DNA from: Bradyrhizobium elkanii WSM2783
Lineage (GTDB): Bacteria > Pseudomonadota > Alphaproteobacteria > Rhizobiales > Xanthobacteraceae
Assembly (NCBI RefSeq): GCF_000472865.1
Contig: NZ_AXAP01000004.1
Coordinates: 62,001-126,000 of the forward strand
Direction: 5' to 3'
Length of the DNA stretch: 64,000 nt
The notes under the pieces were generated by a model. The model ran no database searches and was not told where the DNA came from. It saw nothing but the letters and a program-made list of their open reading frames with translations. Position 1 is the first letter of the stretch; each line of letters begins with the position of its first letter. The translations under genes were made by a program, and so were the position numbers. Positions 43,404-52,347 of the stretch are shown one piece after another.

Positions 43404-44237
43404 TTAGGCGTCAAGGAAGAGCGCCGCATGGGCCCGGAATAGCTCCGGATATTGGTAGATGGAGCCGTGACCCGAGTCCGGGTAGATTATGAGTTGCGCG
43501 TTCGGCAGGTTCTGCTGGAGCGTGAGAGAGTGTGCGGTCGGGATGATGGCGTCATCGCTGCCTTGCACGATCAGCGTGGGCTGCTCGATCGATTTCAGAT
43601 AGTCGAGAGCGTTCTCGTCGGACATGATCCACTTGCCGATGGCCTCACCCTGAGCGGCGATGGTTTGAGCGCTCACCTCGGGATCACGATCCTGTCGGCG
43701 CAGTTTGCGCTCCAGGAAAGCGAGACCGGCTTTCCGGCTGGTCTCGGTCGGCTTGAAATGGACGGCCAGCCAAAGGTGCTCGGGCGGATCATAGCTGGCG
43801 GCGAAGATCTCAGCCGAACGGCTCGCCGTCATGTCGTTTCCGCGATGGCCTGTCCCCACCAAGATGAGCTTTCGGACGAGACGGCCGCCTTGCAACGCGA
43901 TCTCCTGCGCCACGAAGCCTCCAATGGAGATGCCGAGCACATCGACCTGTTCAAGCCCCAGCGCGCGGATGAAGGCGATCGCATTGGCTCCCATCTCCTG
44001 GAAGCTGGTCGGCGTCTCGCCGGAGGAACTGGAGACGCCGGCGTTGTTGAACAGGATGACCTCGCGGTCCTTTGCCAAGCCGTCGGTCACGGCCGGGTCC
44101 CAGTAGTCCATTGTACCGATGTAGTGCTGGTTGAAGATGATGGGCACGCCGCCTGCCTTGCCGAAGCGGCGATAGGCGAAGCGGATGCCGTTGGCCTCGA
44201 CGAACTGGGTCGGGGCGGTCTGGTGCGTGTGGGGCAT
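43404..44237 (-). CDS. alpha/beta-hydrolase
   Basis: A 277-residue hydrolase. The oxyanion segment is PIIFNQHYIGTMDYWDP. The nucleophile serine is in VLGISIGGFVAQEIAL, the acid in IVQGSDDAIIP, and the histidine in YPDSGHGSIYQ. This pattern occurs in esterases and C-C bond hydrolases. It is third in a leftward operon (SDR, GST, hydrolase), controlled presumably by the divergent LysR gene upstream of the SDR. It has no signal peptide, so it is cytoplasmic. Confidence 0.9.
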   Translation of the reverse strand: MPHTHQTAPTQFVEANGIRFAYRRFGKAGGVPIIFNQHYIGTMDYWDPAVTDGLAKDREVILFNNAGVSSSSGETPTSFQEMGANAIAFIRALGLEQVDVLGISIGGFVAQEIALQGGRLVRKLILVGTGHRGNDMTASRSAEIFAASYDPPEHLWLAVHFKPTETSRKAGLAFLERKLRRQDRDPEVSAQTIAAQGEAIGKWIMSDENALDYLKSIEQPTLIVQGSDDAIIPTAHSLTLQQNLPNAQLIIYPDSGHGSIYQYPELFRAHAALFLDA

Positions 44238-44269
44238 GGCGCTCTCCTCTCTGATCGAGCGGACCGAGA

Positions 44270-44914
44270 TCAGGCTGAAAAGCCGGGGCGCGCCGAAACA
44301 GCGTCGTACCAGCGACGGGTCGCGGTGTGGTTATCGGGGATCGGCATCGACAGCGCCTTGGTGGCGAAGTCGACGGTGACGACGGCGGTGATGTCCGCGG
44401 TCGAGAAGGTTTCACCGGCCACCAAGCTGTTGGCGGCCAAGCGTCCCTCGAGATCCGCATAGAAATCCCGGATGCGCAGAGCGCCGCGTTCCACCAGCGC
44501 CGGGATCTGATCGTAGCCGTGCGGGCCGGAGATGGCCCGTCCGGCGAGCCCCTTGGCATTGTTGCGCACGGTTTCCATCACGGCGGCAAAGCCTTCCTGC
44601 TCCATACGCCGCTCCCACATTGCGACCAGCGCCTTCTCCTTAGGAGTCGTGCCGCCGATCGGACGGTCGGAATAGGCTTCGTCGAGATACCGGAAGATCG
44701 CCTGTACCTCCCCGATCGCGGTGCCGTCTGCCAGGACCAGCGTCGGCACGACCCGGCGCGGGTTGATCGCTGCGTAAGCGCTGGAGAACTGCTCCTTTGC
44801 GCCCAGATCGACTGGCACCGTGGTTGCGCAAATGCCCCGTTCGGCGAGGTAGATGCGGACGCGGCGCGAATTGGGCGACGCACTCGACTGATAGAGCTTG
44901 AGTTCGTTCTTCAT
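44270..44914 (-). CDS. glutathione S-transferase
   Basis: A 214-residue GST. The thioredoxin-like N-terminal domain starts LKLYQSSASPNSRRVRIYLA, with a catalytic Ser/Tyr region near residues 8-14, and includes RRVVPTLVLADGTAIGEVQAI (cis-Pro and glutathione-binding acid). The helical C-terminal domain follows from about 90. It is the second gene of the SDR-GST-hydrolase operon. Such sets often process electrophilic or aromatic compounds. Confidence 0.9.
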   Translation of the reverse strand: MKNELKLYQSSASPNSRRVRIYLAERGICATTVPVDLGAKEQFSSAYAAINPRRVVPTLVLADGTAIGEVQAIFRYLDEAYSDRPIGGTTPKEKALVAMWERRMEQEGFAAVMETVRNNAKGLAGRAISGPHGYDQIPALVERGALRIRDFYADLEGRLAANSLVAGETFSTADITAVVTVDFATKALSMPIPDNHTATRRWYDAVSARPGFSA

Positions 44915-44976
44915 GGCGTTTTCCTGTCGGAGAAAAGATGCGGGCGCAGCCTGCCGCCGCGCCCAAAGGAGGAGGG

Positions 44977-45723
44977 TCAGCCAGCGGTCTTGCCGCCGTC
45001 AGCGGTCAGAATCTGGCCCGTGACGAAGGAGGCCGCGTCGGAACTGATGAACAGGATCGCGTTGGCGATCTCCTCGGGACGGCCGGTGCGGCCGAGCGGA
45101 ACGCCGGCGGCGAGCTTCGCCTTGACCTCCGCGGAGCCGGTGAAGCGGTCGAGCATGCCGGTGTCGGTCGGTCCGGGTGCGACCGCGTTCACGCGGACGC
45201 CAGAACCGGCCAATTCCAGCGCGATCGACTTGGTGATCCCCTCGACCGCATGCTTGCTGCCCGCGTAGAGCGAGGCATAGGCCGCACCTTCATGGCCGTA
45301 GGTCGACGAGATGTTGACGATGCTGCCGGAACCCTGTCCCTGCATCACCCGGGCCTCATGCTTCAGGCTGAGCAGCACACCCAGGACGTTGGTATCGAAG
45401 GTGGCGGCATAGGTCTCGGCGCTTTGTGCGGTGATCGGGCCGGGCTTGCCTTCGGTGCCGGCGTTGTTGACTGCGATGTCGATACGGCCGAAGCGCGCGA
45501 CGGCGCCATCGACCACCGCCTGCACCTCCTCATCCTTGCGCACGTCGGCGCGGATGAATTCAGCTTCGGCGCCGAGGCCGCGCAACTCTTCGGCCAGCGC
45601 GTGGCCGGCTTCCGGATTGCGGCCGGACACGATCAGGCGATGTCCAGCGCGGGCCGCCGCGACGGCGGTAGCGCGGCCAATTCCAGTGAGCGCGCCGGTG
45701 ATCAGAGTGACTTTGCTTTCCAT
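44977..45723 (-). CDS. short-chain dehydrogenase/reductase
   Basis: A 248-residue classical SDR. The cofactor motif is TGALTGIGRA, NNAG is at about residue 90, the catalytic Ser is in IVNISSTYG and Y-x-x-x-K in YASLYAGSKHAVEG. The C-terminal ADGG end is typical. An arginine-containing segment after strand 2 (SGRNPEAG) favours NADP(H). It is the first gene of the leftward operon, and its start is 172 bp from the divergent LysR gene. Confidence 0.93.
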   Translation of the reverse strand: MESKVTLITGALTGIGRATAVAAARAGHRLIVSGRNPEAGHALAEELRGLGAEAEFIRADVRKDEEVQAVVDGAVARFGRIDIAVNNAGTEGKPGPITAQSAETYAATFDTNVLGVLLSLKHEARVMQGQGSGSIVNISSTYGHEGAAYASLYAGSKHAVEGITKSIALELAGSGVRVNAVAPGPTDTGMLDRFTGSAEVKAKLAAGVPLGRTGRPEEIANAILFISSDAASFVTGQILTADGGKTAG

Positions 45724-45895
45724 TTTCAGTCTCCTTGTTGCACTGAAGGCAAGCCGGGGGCGTTCACGAAAACCCGTTTTTTCGGGGCCGTGCTGCTGTC
45801 TCGTTCGCGCTTCGATGATTGAGATCTAGGCTTCGATTGCCTTGAGCGGAAAGACTTTGTACGCTCTTAGCTATACTTCAAAGGTATGGCCGGCC

Positions 45896-46798
45896 ATGGA
45901 GCTGCGGCACCTTCGCTATTTTGTTGCGGTTGCTGAAGAAGGCAGCGTCTCGCTCGCCGCCGAGCGGCGCCTGCATACGGCGCAGCCGTCGCTCAGTCGG
46001 CAGCTTCGCGATCTTGAACTTGAGATCGGCGCCCGGCTCATGACGCGTGGATCACGTGGTATCGAGCTGACGGCAGCCGGCCGAGTATTCCTCGATCACG
46101 CGCGGGTGGCGCTGCTGCAGGTGGAAGCCGCCGCCGAAGCGGCGCGCCGCGCGGCGCAGCCGGCCAAATTCAGATTCGTCGTCGGCTTCCTGACCGGAAT
46201 CGAAATGGAATGGATGTCACCCCTTATGGCGGTGTTGGCCGACGCGCTCCCGACCACGGAGGTGACGATCGTCAGCCAGCAATCGCCCGATCTCGCGGCA
46301 GGGCTCATGCGCAACACGATCGATGTCGCATTCCTTCGCCCGGAGAAGAACGCGCCAGGTTTGTCATTCCGGCTCCTTCGTCAGGAGCCGCTGATCGTGC
46401 TGCTTTCGGCAGAGCACCGACTGGCGCAGAAGACGGCGATCCGGCCCGAAGACTTAAGGGGCGAGACGCTGGTTGGTGTCCCCAACTCCAATTCTCCCGC
46501 GCTGCGTGCGGTGACGGATCGCTATGGCAGGGATATCGGCATCGACCTGACGCCGGATCACGAAGCGCTGAATATCGCGATGGCCATATCGCTGGTCGCT
46601 TCGACGAACGGGGTGAGCCTGCTCCCCCTCTATGTGCGCAACATGCTGCCGCCTTCCGTTGTCAGCCGCCCGATCGAAGGCGTCGCACCTACGATCGATC
46701 TGGTGCTGGGCTTCAACGAGGCCAATGGCTCGCCCCTGCTCAAGTCATTGCTTGGTCGCGTTGACGATCTGAAATTCAGGGTGACTGAGGTTAATTGA
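45896..46798 (+). CDS. LysR-family transcriptional regulator
   Basis: A 300-residue LTTR starting MELRHLRYFVAVAEEGSVSL, with helix-turn-helix AAERRLHTAQPSLSRQLRDL and an effector domain from about 90. It resembles the CatR/CbbR-like group with the ELRHLRYF start. ATG 45896 is chosen; an in-frame opening from 45842 adds 18 unsupported residues. It is divergent from the SDR-GST-hydrolase operon and is its likely regulator. Confidence 0.92.
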   Translation: MELRHLRYFVAVAEEGSVSLAAERRLHTAQPSLSRQLRDLELEIGARLMTRGSRGIELTAAGRVFLDHARVALLQVEAAAEAARRAAQPAKFRFVVGFLTGIEMEWMSPLMAVLADALPTTEVTIVSQQSPDLAAGLMRNTIDVAFLRPEKNAPGLSFRLLRQEPLIVLLSAEHRLAQKTAIRPEDLRGETLVGVPNSNSPALRAVTDRYGRDIGIDLTPDHEALNIAMAISLVASTNGVSLLPLYVRNMLPPSVVSRPIEGVAPTIDLVLGFNEANGSPLLKSLLGRVDDLKFRVTEVN

Positions 46799-46952
46799 AG
46801 ATGGCCGCTCGCGACAATAGCAGCCACGCCTGTCAGCTGTGCTGAATGGCAGCGTCCGTAGTGTTTGCCACAGATATGGAACACGACAGATTCAGCGAAC
46901 GGCGGGCAAGCAAAGGATAATAGGAAGGGCTACAGGACACTGTAGCGTAGGA

Positions 46953-47042
46953 TGGCGGAGAGGGAGGGATTCGAACCCCCGATAGGCTTGCACCTATGCC
47001 GCATTTCGAGTGCGGTGCATTCAACCACTCTGCCACCTCTCC
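46953..47042 (-). tRNA. tRNA-Ser (anticodon CGA)
   Basis: A 90-nt cloverleaf on the minus strand. The acceptor stem GGAGAGG pairs with CCTCTCC, followed by discriminator G and encoded CCA. The anticodon stem CCGCA/TGCGG encloses loop CTCGAAA, anticodon CGA, reading UCG. A long variable arm (CATAGGTGCAAGCCTATC) confirms a class II serine tRNA. The T arm has GGTTCGAATCC. Confidence 0.97.
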
Positions 47043-47164
47043 CGGTGCCAAAAAGGTGATTCCTCACCCTCTGCGGTCGGGGCGTGTTCTAGGCGAGGAT
47101 GCCGGGGGAGACAAGGCGCCGGGAGAAGATTTCCGCAGCGCCGAAACGGCCAAAGGAGGGCGAA

Positions 47165-48028
47165 ATGGAGCATTTCACGGTGAAAGCCAATGGGGCGGCG
47201 TTCCATGTCGCCCGGATCGGGGCCGGCAAGCCGCTGCTCTTGCTGCATGGCTGGCCGGAATTCTGGCTCACCTGGGAGCCGGTCATGGCGCGACTTTCCG
47301 ACCGTTTTGCGCTGATCGCCCCCGACCTGCGCGGCTTCGGCGACAGCGACAAGCCGGACGGCCCGTACGGGCCGGAGCAGCACACGGACGACATGCTGGC
47401 GCTGATGGATGCGCTCGGGATCGAACGGGCCGGCGTGGTCGGCCATGACGTCGGCGGCGCCGTGATGCAGCCCTTGGCACGCAAGGCACCCGAGCGGATC
47501 GTGGGGCTTTTCTTCTTCGATTTCGTCTATCCCGGCATCGGGCCTCGCATGGCGGCGCCGGATCGGCTGAACCACATCTGGTACCAGTCGTTCCACCAGA
47601 TGGAGATGGCGCCGAAGCTCGTCGGCGCGACGCGCGAGAGCTGCGGCCTCTATATCGGGCATTTCCTCAAAGGCTGGTCGCATCGCCAGGATGCGTTCGA
47701 CGATGTGCTGGACGCCTTCACCGACAACTTCCTCAAGGCGGGCAACCTCGCCGGCGGCTTCGCGCATTACCGCGCCGCGCACGCCGCGCGCGTGAAGATG
47801 ATGCAGGGCGAAGCGCCGTCATTGCCTGCGATCACCGTGCCGACCTGCATCCGCTGGGCCGAGCACGATCCGCTGTTTCCCTATGCCTGGACCGACCGGC
47901 TCGGCGAGACCTTCGCGGACCTCGATCTGAAGATGTTCGAAGACGTCGGGCATTTCCCGCATCGCGAAGCCCCCGATCGCGCAAGCAACGAGATCTCCAC
48001 GTTCTTTTCGCGCATCGGATGGATCTGA
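47165..48028 (+). CDS. alpha/beta-hydrolase, epoxide hydrolase / haloacetate dehalogenase type
   Basis: A 287-residue hydrolase. LLLLHGWPEFWLTW supplies the HGWP oxyanion motif, and D95 in VVGHDVGGAVM is an aspartate nucleophile, as in epoxide hydrolases and haloalkane/haloacetate dehalogenases. The acid lies in RWAEHDPLFPYAW and the histidine in DVGHFPHREAP. AAAGGAGG precedes the ATG at 47165; the opening back to 47099 is not supported. It stands alone, downstream of the tRNA gene on the other strand. Confidence 0.9.
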   Translation: MEHFTVKANGAAFHVARIGAGKPLLLLHGWPEFWLTWEPVMARLSDRFALIAPDLRGFGDSDKPDGPYGPEQHTDDMLALMDALGIERAGVVGHDVGGAVMQPLARKAPERIVGLFFFDFVYPGIGPRMAAPDRLNHIWYQSFHQMEMAPKLVGATRESCGLYIGHFLKGWSHRQDAFDDVLDAFTDNFLKAGNLAGGFAHYRAAHAARVKMMQGEAPSLPAITVPTCIRWAEHDPLFPYAWTDRLGETFADLDLKMFEDVGHFPHREAPDRASNEISTFFSRIGWI

Positions 48029-48104
48029 AGCGGGAGAATCAGGTTAGAAATTGGGTGGGACCGCCAGACGCGACAAAAATAACTGGCGGTCCCGTGCCGC
48101 TTCA
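48026..48104. repeat. nested inverted repeats after the hydrolase gene
   Basis: The outer arms TGAAGCGG (48026-48033) and CCGCTTCA (48097-48104) enclose inner arms GGGACCGCCAG (48057-48067) and CTGGCGGTCCC (48083-48093). The outer arm contains the TGA stop. It probably works as a 3' structure or terminator. The remaining sequence to 48300 shows no gene. Confidence 0.65.
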
Positions 48105-48300
48105 TCAAAATGCTGGCCGGGGAAGTGCGGCTTCGCCGGTCAGCGGAGGCGACGCGATCACCGTAGCAACGGGCGCCGCAACGGCCAACGCAATGTCGGC
48201 CTTAACCTAACCTTTAAACCTTACTGCACCCGGATTTCCGAGAAATCGCCCGTAAACCTACGGGAAGGTGACGAAATCAAGGGTAGGCATATACCCAGCG

Positions 48301-49434
48301 TCACGCACTCTTCTTTGCTTTCTTCTCGCCGTTGTCCTTCTCGTCCTTCTCGCCATTCTTTGCGCCTTTGCCGTTCTCCTTGCGGCGGATGGTGAAGCGC
48401 GCATTGCCGAGGCCGGTGCCGATCGTCAGCACGCCCCAGCGCTCAACGTCCTGCATGAAGGGGACTTCGGAAAGCCCCTGCACCACGCCGTCATTATGCA
48501 TGACGATCGCGGTGTCGTGGTCGCCGATTTGCGGGATCGCCTCGACCAGGCTTGCCGGCAGGTTGAACTTGCTGCTCTCCCAATTGCCCGGCAGGTTCTG
48601 CGCGCCCTTCTCGATCGAGCCGTCCTCATTGATCACGCCGGGACAGGCGATCCCGATGAAGGGCGCCAGCTTCAGCCCATCGGTCTCGGCTTCCGCGATG
48701 AGGTCCTGCAGCATCTCGACCAGATGCTCCACCGCGGCTTCCCGCGTCGGGGTTTCATCGGCATGGCGCCAAAGCTCGGATTTCCAGACCGTGGCCTTGG
48801 AGAGGTCCGGCGCCTTTTTCCAGCGCGTCTCGACCACGCCGCAGCGGATGTTGGTGCCGCCGATGTCGACCGCCAGGATGCTATCATGAGCTTCGAAGAT
48901 CCATGACGGCGCCAGATGCAGGCAGCCGATCAGCCCGGCTTCGTCGGGGTGATGGCGGATCGGCTGAAGATCAACCTTGAACTTCTCGTCCTTGAGGATG
49001 ATCTCGGTGCGCGCGATCGCGAGCTCGCCAAGCCTGGAGTCACGGAAGCCACCACCGACCACGATGCGCTCAGTCTTGGCCCAGGCCTTGGTCTTGAGGA
49101 AACGCCGAGTCACATAGGCAAGCTCCAGCGCGAACTCCTCGATCGCGCTGTGAACCACGGCGGAGGCTTCGGTGTCGTCGCCGATCAGGATCGCGTCCAG
49201 CGTCTTCTTGCTGACCTGGTCGGACGGCTCATCGCCGAACGGGTCCTCGCCGGTCTTGCGCAGCGGCTTGCGCCAGCGATCGAGGATCTTGCGGAACGCG
49301 CTCTTGCTGGCGCGGTCGCCGAGGAAACCCTCGTCGTCCTTCAGTTCGATGTTGAAGCTGTCGACGTCGACAGACGGCAGCCGCGTCGCACCGTGGTGGG
49401 CGATCCCCGTTGTCAATACCAGTTCGTCGGCCAT
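48301..49434 (-). CDS. ROK/glucokinase-like protein with circularly permuted motif order
   Basis: A 377-residue protein. The phosphate loop of ROK sugar kinases, LAVDIGGTNIRCGVV, is at 187-201 rather than at the N-terminus. It is followed by FIGIACPGV (259-267), the catalytic-type D315 in MHNDGVVQG and TIGTGLG (337-343). The segments that normally end a ROK protein, RIVVGGG (123-129) and DEAGLIGCLHL (164-174), come before it. The zinc motif CxCGxxGC is absent. The C-terminus is a charged Lys/Glu/Gly tail. This is either a kinase with swapped termini or a regulator built from the fold. Adjacent genes give no substrate hint. Confidence 0.8.
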   Translation of the reverse strand: MADELVLTTGIAHHGATRLPSVDVDSFNIELKDDEGFLGDRASKSAFRKILDRWRKPLRKTGEDPFGDEPSDQVSKKTLDAILIGDDTEASAVVHSAIEEFALELAYVTRRFLKTKAWAKTERIVVGGGFRDSRLGELAIARTEIILKDEKFKVDLQPIRHHPDEAGLIGCLHLAPSWIFEAHDSILAVDIGGTNIRCGVVETRWKKAPDLSKATVWKSELWRHADETPTREAAVEHLVEMLQDLIAEAETDGLKLAPFIGIACPGVINEDGSIEKGAQNLPGNWESSKFNLPASLVEAIPQIGDHDTAIVMHNDGVVQGLSEVPFMQDVERWGVLTIGTGLGNARFTIRRKENGKGAKNGEKDEKDNGEKKAKKSA

Positions 49435-49512
49435 GAAATCCTTGCCCCGGTTGGAACCCGGGGATAACGGCCTGGAACGGGTTTGGTTGCGCCCACGACG
49501 GCGGCTAGATCT

Positions 49513-49571
49513 TCTTGTTTGAGCATGATCTTTTCGGAAAACCGGATTCCACTTTTCCGGATCATGCTCTA
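49513..49571. repeat. palindromic repeat family B, short form
   Basis: GAGCATGATC-TTTTCGGAAAACCGG...TTTCCGGATCATGCTC is a near-perfect palindrome. It ends 2 bp before the stop of the leftward dehydrogenase gene. Confidence 0.85.
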
Positions 49572-49572
49572 A

Positions 49573-50733
49573 TCAGGCCGCGAGCTGCAGGATCTTGACG
49601 ACGTCGGCCGGCTCGCGGATCGGCTGCGGATTCGAGCGGGTGAAGATCGATAGCATCGCATTCTTGCCGATCAGCTCGAAGCGGTCCTCGCCCACCCCGA
49701 CATCGGCCAGCCGCCGCGGCAGGCCGAGCCTGGCGATGAAGGCGGCGAAGGCCTCGCCGGCATCGAGCTCGGGCGCGCCAAGCGCTGCCGCGATCTTCTT
49801 CTGCGCCTGCTCGGTCGCGGGGCGATTGTAGCGCAGCACGCTCGGCATCATCACCGCCGTGCAGAAATAATGCGGCACATCACAGGTGCCGCCGAGCACA
49901 TGGCCGATCGCGTGGCTCGCGCCCATCGGCACCCGCCCCTGCAGGCCGAACGCCGACATCCAGGAGCCCAACTGGCAATTGATGCGTGCCGCTTCGTCGT
50001 TCGGATCCTCCTTGGTGCGCAAGAGCCCGTCATGGAGATAGCGCAGGCCCTGCAGGCAGACGGCATCGACCAGCGCATTGCCGCGGATCGAGCAGATCGC
50101 CTCGATGCCGTGATCCATCGCGCGGGTACCGGAGCCGAGCCATAGCTTCTCCGGCGTGTAGCGCGTGATGGCGGGATCGAGGATGATGGTGCGCGGCATC
50201 ATCATCGGATGATTGAAGATCTGCTTCAGCTTGCGCCGCGTGTCGGTGACCAGCGTGCCGGAATTGTATTCGCCGCCGGACAGCGTGCTCGGAATCGCGA
50301 TCATCCGCACCTTCGGCGTGCGGAACGGACCGAAGCGGCGCTCGGGCGTGGTCTCGAAACCATCGAGCCCGGAAGGATCGAAGATCTCGTGCTCCATGCA
50401 CATCAGCACGATCTTGGCCGCATCCACCACCGAACCGCCGCCGATCGCGACCACGAGATCGGCGCCGGCCTCCTTGGCCTGCTTTGCGGTCTGCACCACG
50501 ACGTCGCGCGTGGTGTGCTGCGGAATGCCGTCGAAGGTCGCGGCATAACGATCGCCGAGAGCGGTGCGGATCTTCTCGATTTCGTCGGTCGTGCTGTTGA
50601 GCGTGCGGCTGACGATTAGATAGACGCGTTTGGCGCCGAGCCTTTCTGCTTCCTCGCGCAGCGCCTCAGCCGCGGGCTTGCCATAGATAACCGAGTCCAT
50701 TGGGGGATATTGATAGCTGCCCGCGGCATGCAT
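49573..50733 (-). CDS. iron-containing alcohol dehydrogenase
   Basis: A 386-residue group III (iron-type) dehydrogenase. The cofactor part has VVAIGGGSVVDAAKI. The metal-binding domain has TRAMDHGIEAICS and MGASHAIGHVLGG, which hold iron-ligand histidines. Typical substrates are alcohols, semialdehydes or maleylacetate-like oxoacids. It is the last gene of a leftward five-gene operon with CoA-dependent enzymes. GGAG precedes the ATG at 50733. Confidence 0.9.
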   Translation of the reverse strand: MHAAGSYQYPPMDSVIYGKPAAEALREEAERLGAKRVYLIVSRTLNSTTDEIEKIRTALGDRYAATFDGIPQHTTRDVVVQTAKQAKEAGADLVVAIGGGSVVDAAKIVLMCMEHEIFDPSGLDGFETTPERRFGPFRTPKVRMIAIPSTLSGGEYNSGTLVTDTRRKLKQIFNHPMMMPRTIILDPAITRYTPEKLWLGSGTRAMDHGIEAICSIRGNALVDAVCLQGLRYLHDGLLRTKEDPNDEAARINCQLGSWMSAFGLQGRVPMGASHAIGHVLGGTCDVPHYFCTAVMMPSVLRYNRPATEQAQKKIAAALGAPELDAGEAFAAFIARLGLPRRLADVGVGEDRFELIGKNAMLSIFTRSNPQPIREPADVVKILQLAA

Positions 50734-50764
50734 GTTCGTCTCCTTGTCTGGTGCGTATCAGACG

Positions 50765-51541
50765 TCAGGCCTGGAACTTGGTGAAGTCGGGTGGCCTGCG
50801 CTCGGCGAAGGCTGCAAAGGCTTCGCGCGCTTCTGGCGTCTTGAGGCGCTCCTTGAACAGGCTGCCTTCCTCGGCCATCCGCGCCGCGATCCGCTCATGG
50901 TCGCGCATCAACTGCTTGGTGAGGCTGAGCGAGCCGGCCGGCCGCTTGGTCAGCGCGATGGCTGCATCGCGCGCCTTCTTGCGCAGCTCCGCCTGTGGCA
51001 CCACTGCATTCACGAGCCCGCAGGCCAGCGCCGCGGATGCCTCCATCGGCTCACCGAGCGCGAACATCGCGTAGGCCCGCGCATGGCCGATCCGAAGCGG
51101 CAACAGGAAGCTCGAGGCCGCTTCCGGCACCAGCGCGAGATTGACGAACGGCGTGATCAGCCGCGCATTGTCGGCGAGATAAACGAGGTCGCAATGCAAC
51201 AGCATCGTGGTGCCGACGCCGACGGCATTGCCCTGCACAGCGGCAACCAGCGGCTTCTTGGCCTTGCCGATGGTGGCGATGAAGCGATGCGCTCCGCCCT
51301 CGATGGCGGAATTGTCGCCTTTGGACTGGCTAGCGAAATCGGCGAGGTCGTTGCCCGCCGTAAAGCTGTCGCCGTCGCCCTGGAACAGGATCACCCGGAC
51401 CAAGCCATCGGTCTCGGCGCGATCGAGCGCATCCGACATGGCGTCATACATCGCCACGGTGAGCGCGTTCTTCTTCTCGGGACGCTGCAAGGTCACCGTC
51501 ATCACGCCGTCGACGATCTCGGTCTTGACATGCTCGCTCAT
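50765..51541 (-). CDS. enoyl-CoA hydratase/isomerase
   Basis: A 258-residue crotonase-family protein. The oxyanion-hole segments are FTAGNDLADF (about 62-71) and AVQGNAVGVGTTMLLHCDLV (about 103-122). The PEAASSFLLP segment supplies the usual catalytic acid region. It acts in beta-oxidation-type breakdown of a CoA ester. It lies between the iron dehydrogenase and an SDR in the same operon. Confidence 0.9.
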   Translation of the reverse strand: MSEHVKTEIVDGVMTVTLQRPEKKNALTVAMYDAMSDALDRAETDGLVRVILFQGDGDSFTAGNDLADFASQSKGDNSAIEGGAHRFIATIGKAKKPLVAAVQGNAVGVGTTMLLHCDLVYLADNARLITPFVNLALVPEAASSFLLPLRIGHARAYAMFALGEPMEASAALACGLVNAVVPQAELRKKARDAAIALTKRPAGSLSLTKQLMRDHERIAARMAEEGSLFKERLKTPEAREAFAAFAERRPPDFTKFQA

Positions 51542-51562
51542 GATTTGTTCCCTACCTCGCCG

Positions 51563-52300
51563 TTACCACTTTTCGCCGAACGGGCGGATTTCCAATTCGA
51601 ACGTCCAGGCGCTCTTCGGCTGCTGGTAGAGCTGCCAATAGGAGGCAGCGACGGAGGACGGCGGCATCAACAGATCGGGATTGTCGAGCGCGTTGGGGCC
51701 CAACGCTTCGATGCGCCGCTGCCGCACCCATTCGGTGTCGACGCCGGAGTCGATGATGAGATGGGCAACATGGATGTTCTTCGGCCCGAGCTCGCGCGCC
51801 ATCGCCTGCGCGACCGCGCGCAGGCCGAACTTGGCGCTCGCGAAGGCCGCGTAGCCCGGCCCTCCGCGCAAGGATGCGGTGGCGCCGGTGAAGAAGATGT
51901 TGCCTTGGCCACGCGGCAGCATCAGCCGCGCCGCCTCGCGTCCGGCGAGGAAGCCGGAATAGCAGGCCATCTCCCAGACCTTGCGGAATACGCGCTCGGT
52001 GGTTTCCAGGATCGGGAAATTGACGTTGGCGCCGATGTTGAAGATGCAGACTTCGAGCGGCGCGTGCTTGTCGGCGTCGTTGAGGAAGGAGATGATCTCC
52101 TCCTCCTTCCGCGCGTCGAGCGAGCGGGCATGGATCTCGCCGCCGGCCGCCTCGATCTCCTTCACCAGCGGCTCGAGCTTGGCGCCATTGCGTCGTCCGG
52201 CGAAGATCGTGAATCCTTCGGACGCAAATTTCTTGGCGATCTCACCGCCGATATAATCGCCGGCCCCGATGACCGCCGCCGTCGCATTTCTCTTCTGCAT
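51563..52300 (-). CDS. short-chain dehydrogenase/reductase
   Basis: A 245-residue SDR with an atypical cofactor motif GAGDYIGGEIAKKFA and an NIGA segment in place of NNAG. The usual YxxxK position reads YAAFASAKFGLRA, with the tyrosine at GPGYAAFASAK. It may be a divergent reductase or a non-canonical SDR. It is the third gene of the operon, 21 bp before the enoyl-CoA hydratase. Confidence 0.85.
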   Translation of the reverse strand: MQKRNATAAVIGAGDYIGGEIAKKFASEGFTIFAGRRNGAKLEPLVKEIEAAGGEIHARSLDARKEEEIISFLNDADKHAPLEVCIFNIGANVNFPILETTERVFRKVWEMACYSGFLAGREAARLMLPRGQGNIFFTGATASLRGGPGYAAFASAKFGLRAVAQAMARELGPKNIHVAHLIIDSGVDTEWVRQRRIEALGPNALDNPDLLMPPSSVAASYWQLYQQPKSAWTFELEIRPFGEKW

Positions 52301-52347
52301 TGGCCTCTCCCGACTGCTGATTGGAATAAATCGATCTCGCCGCGTGC

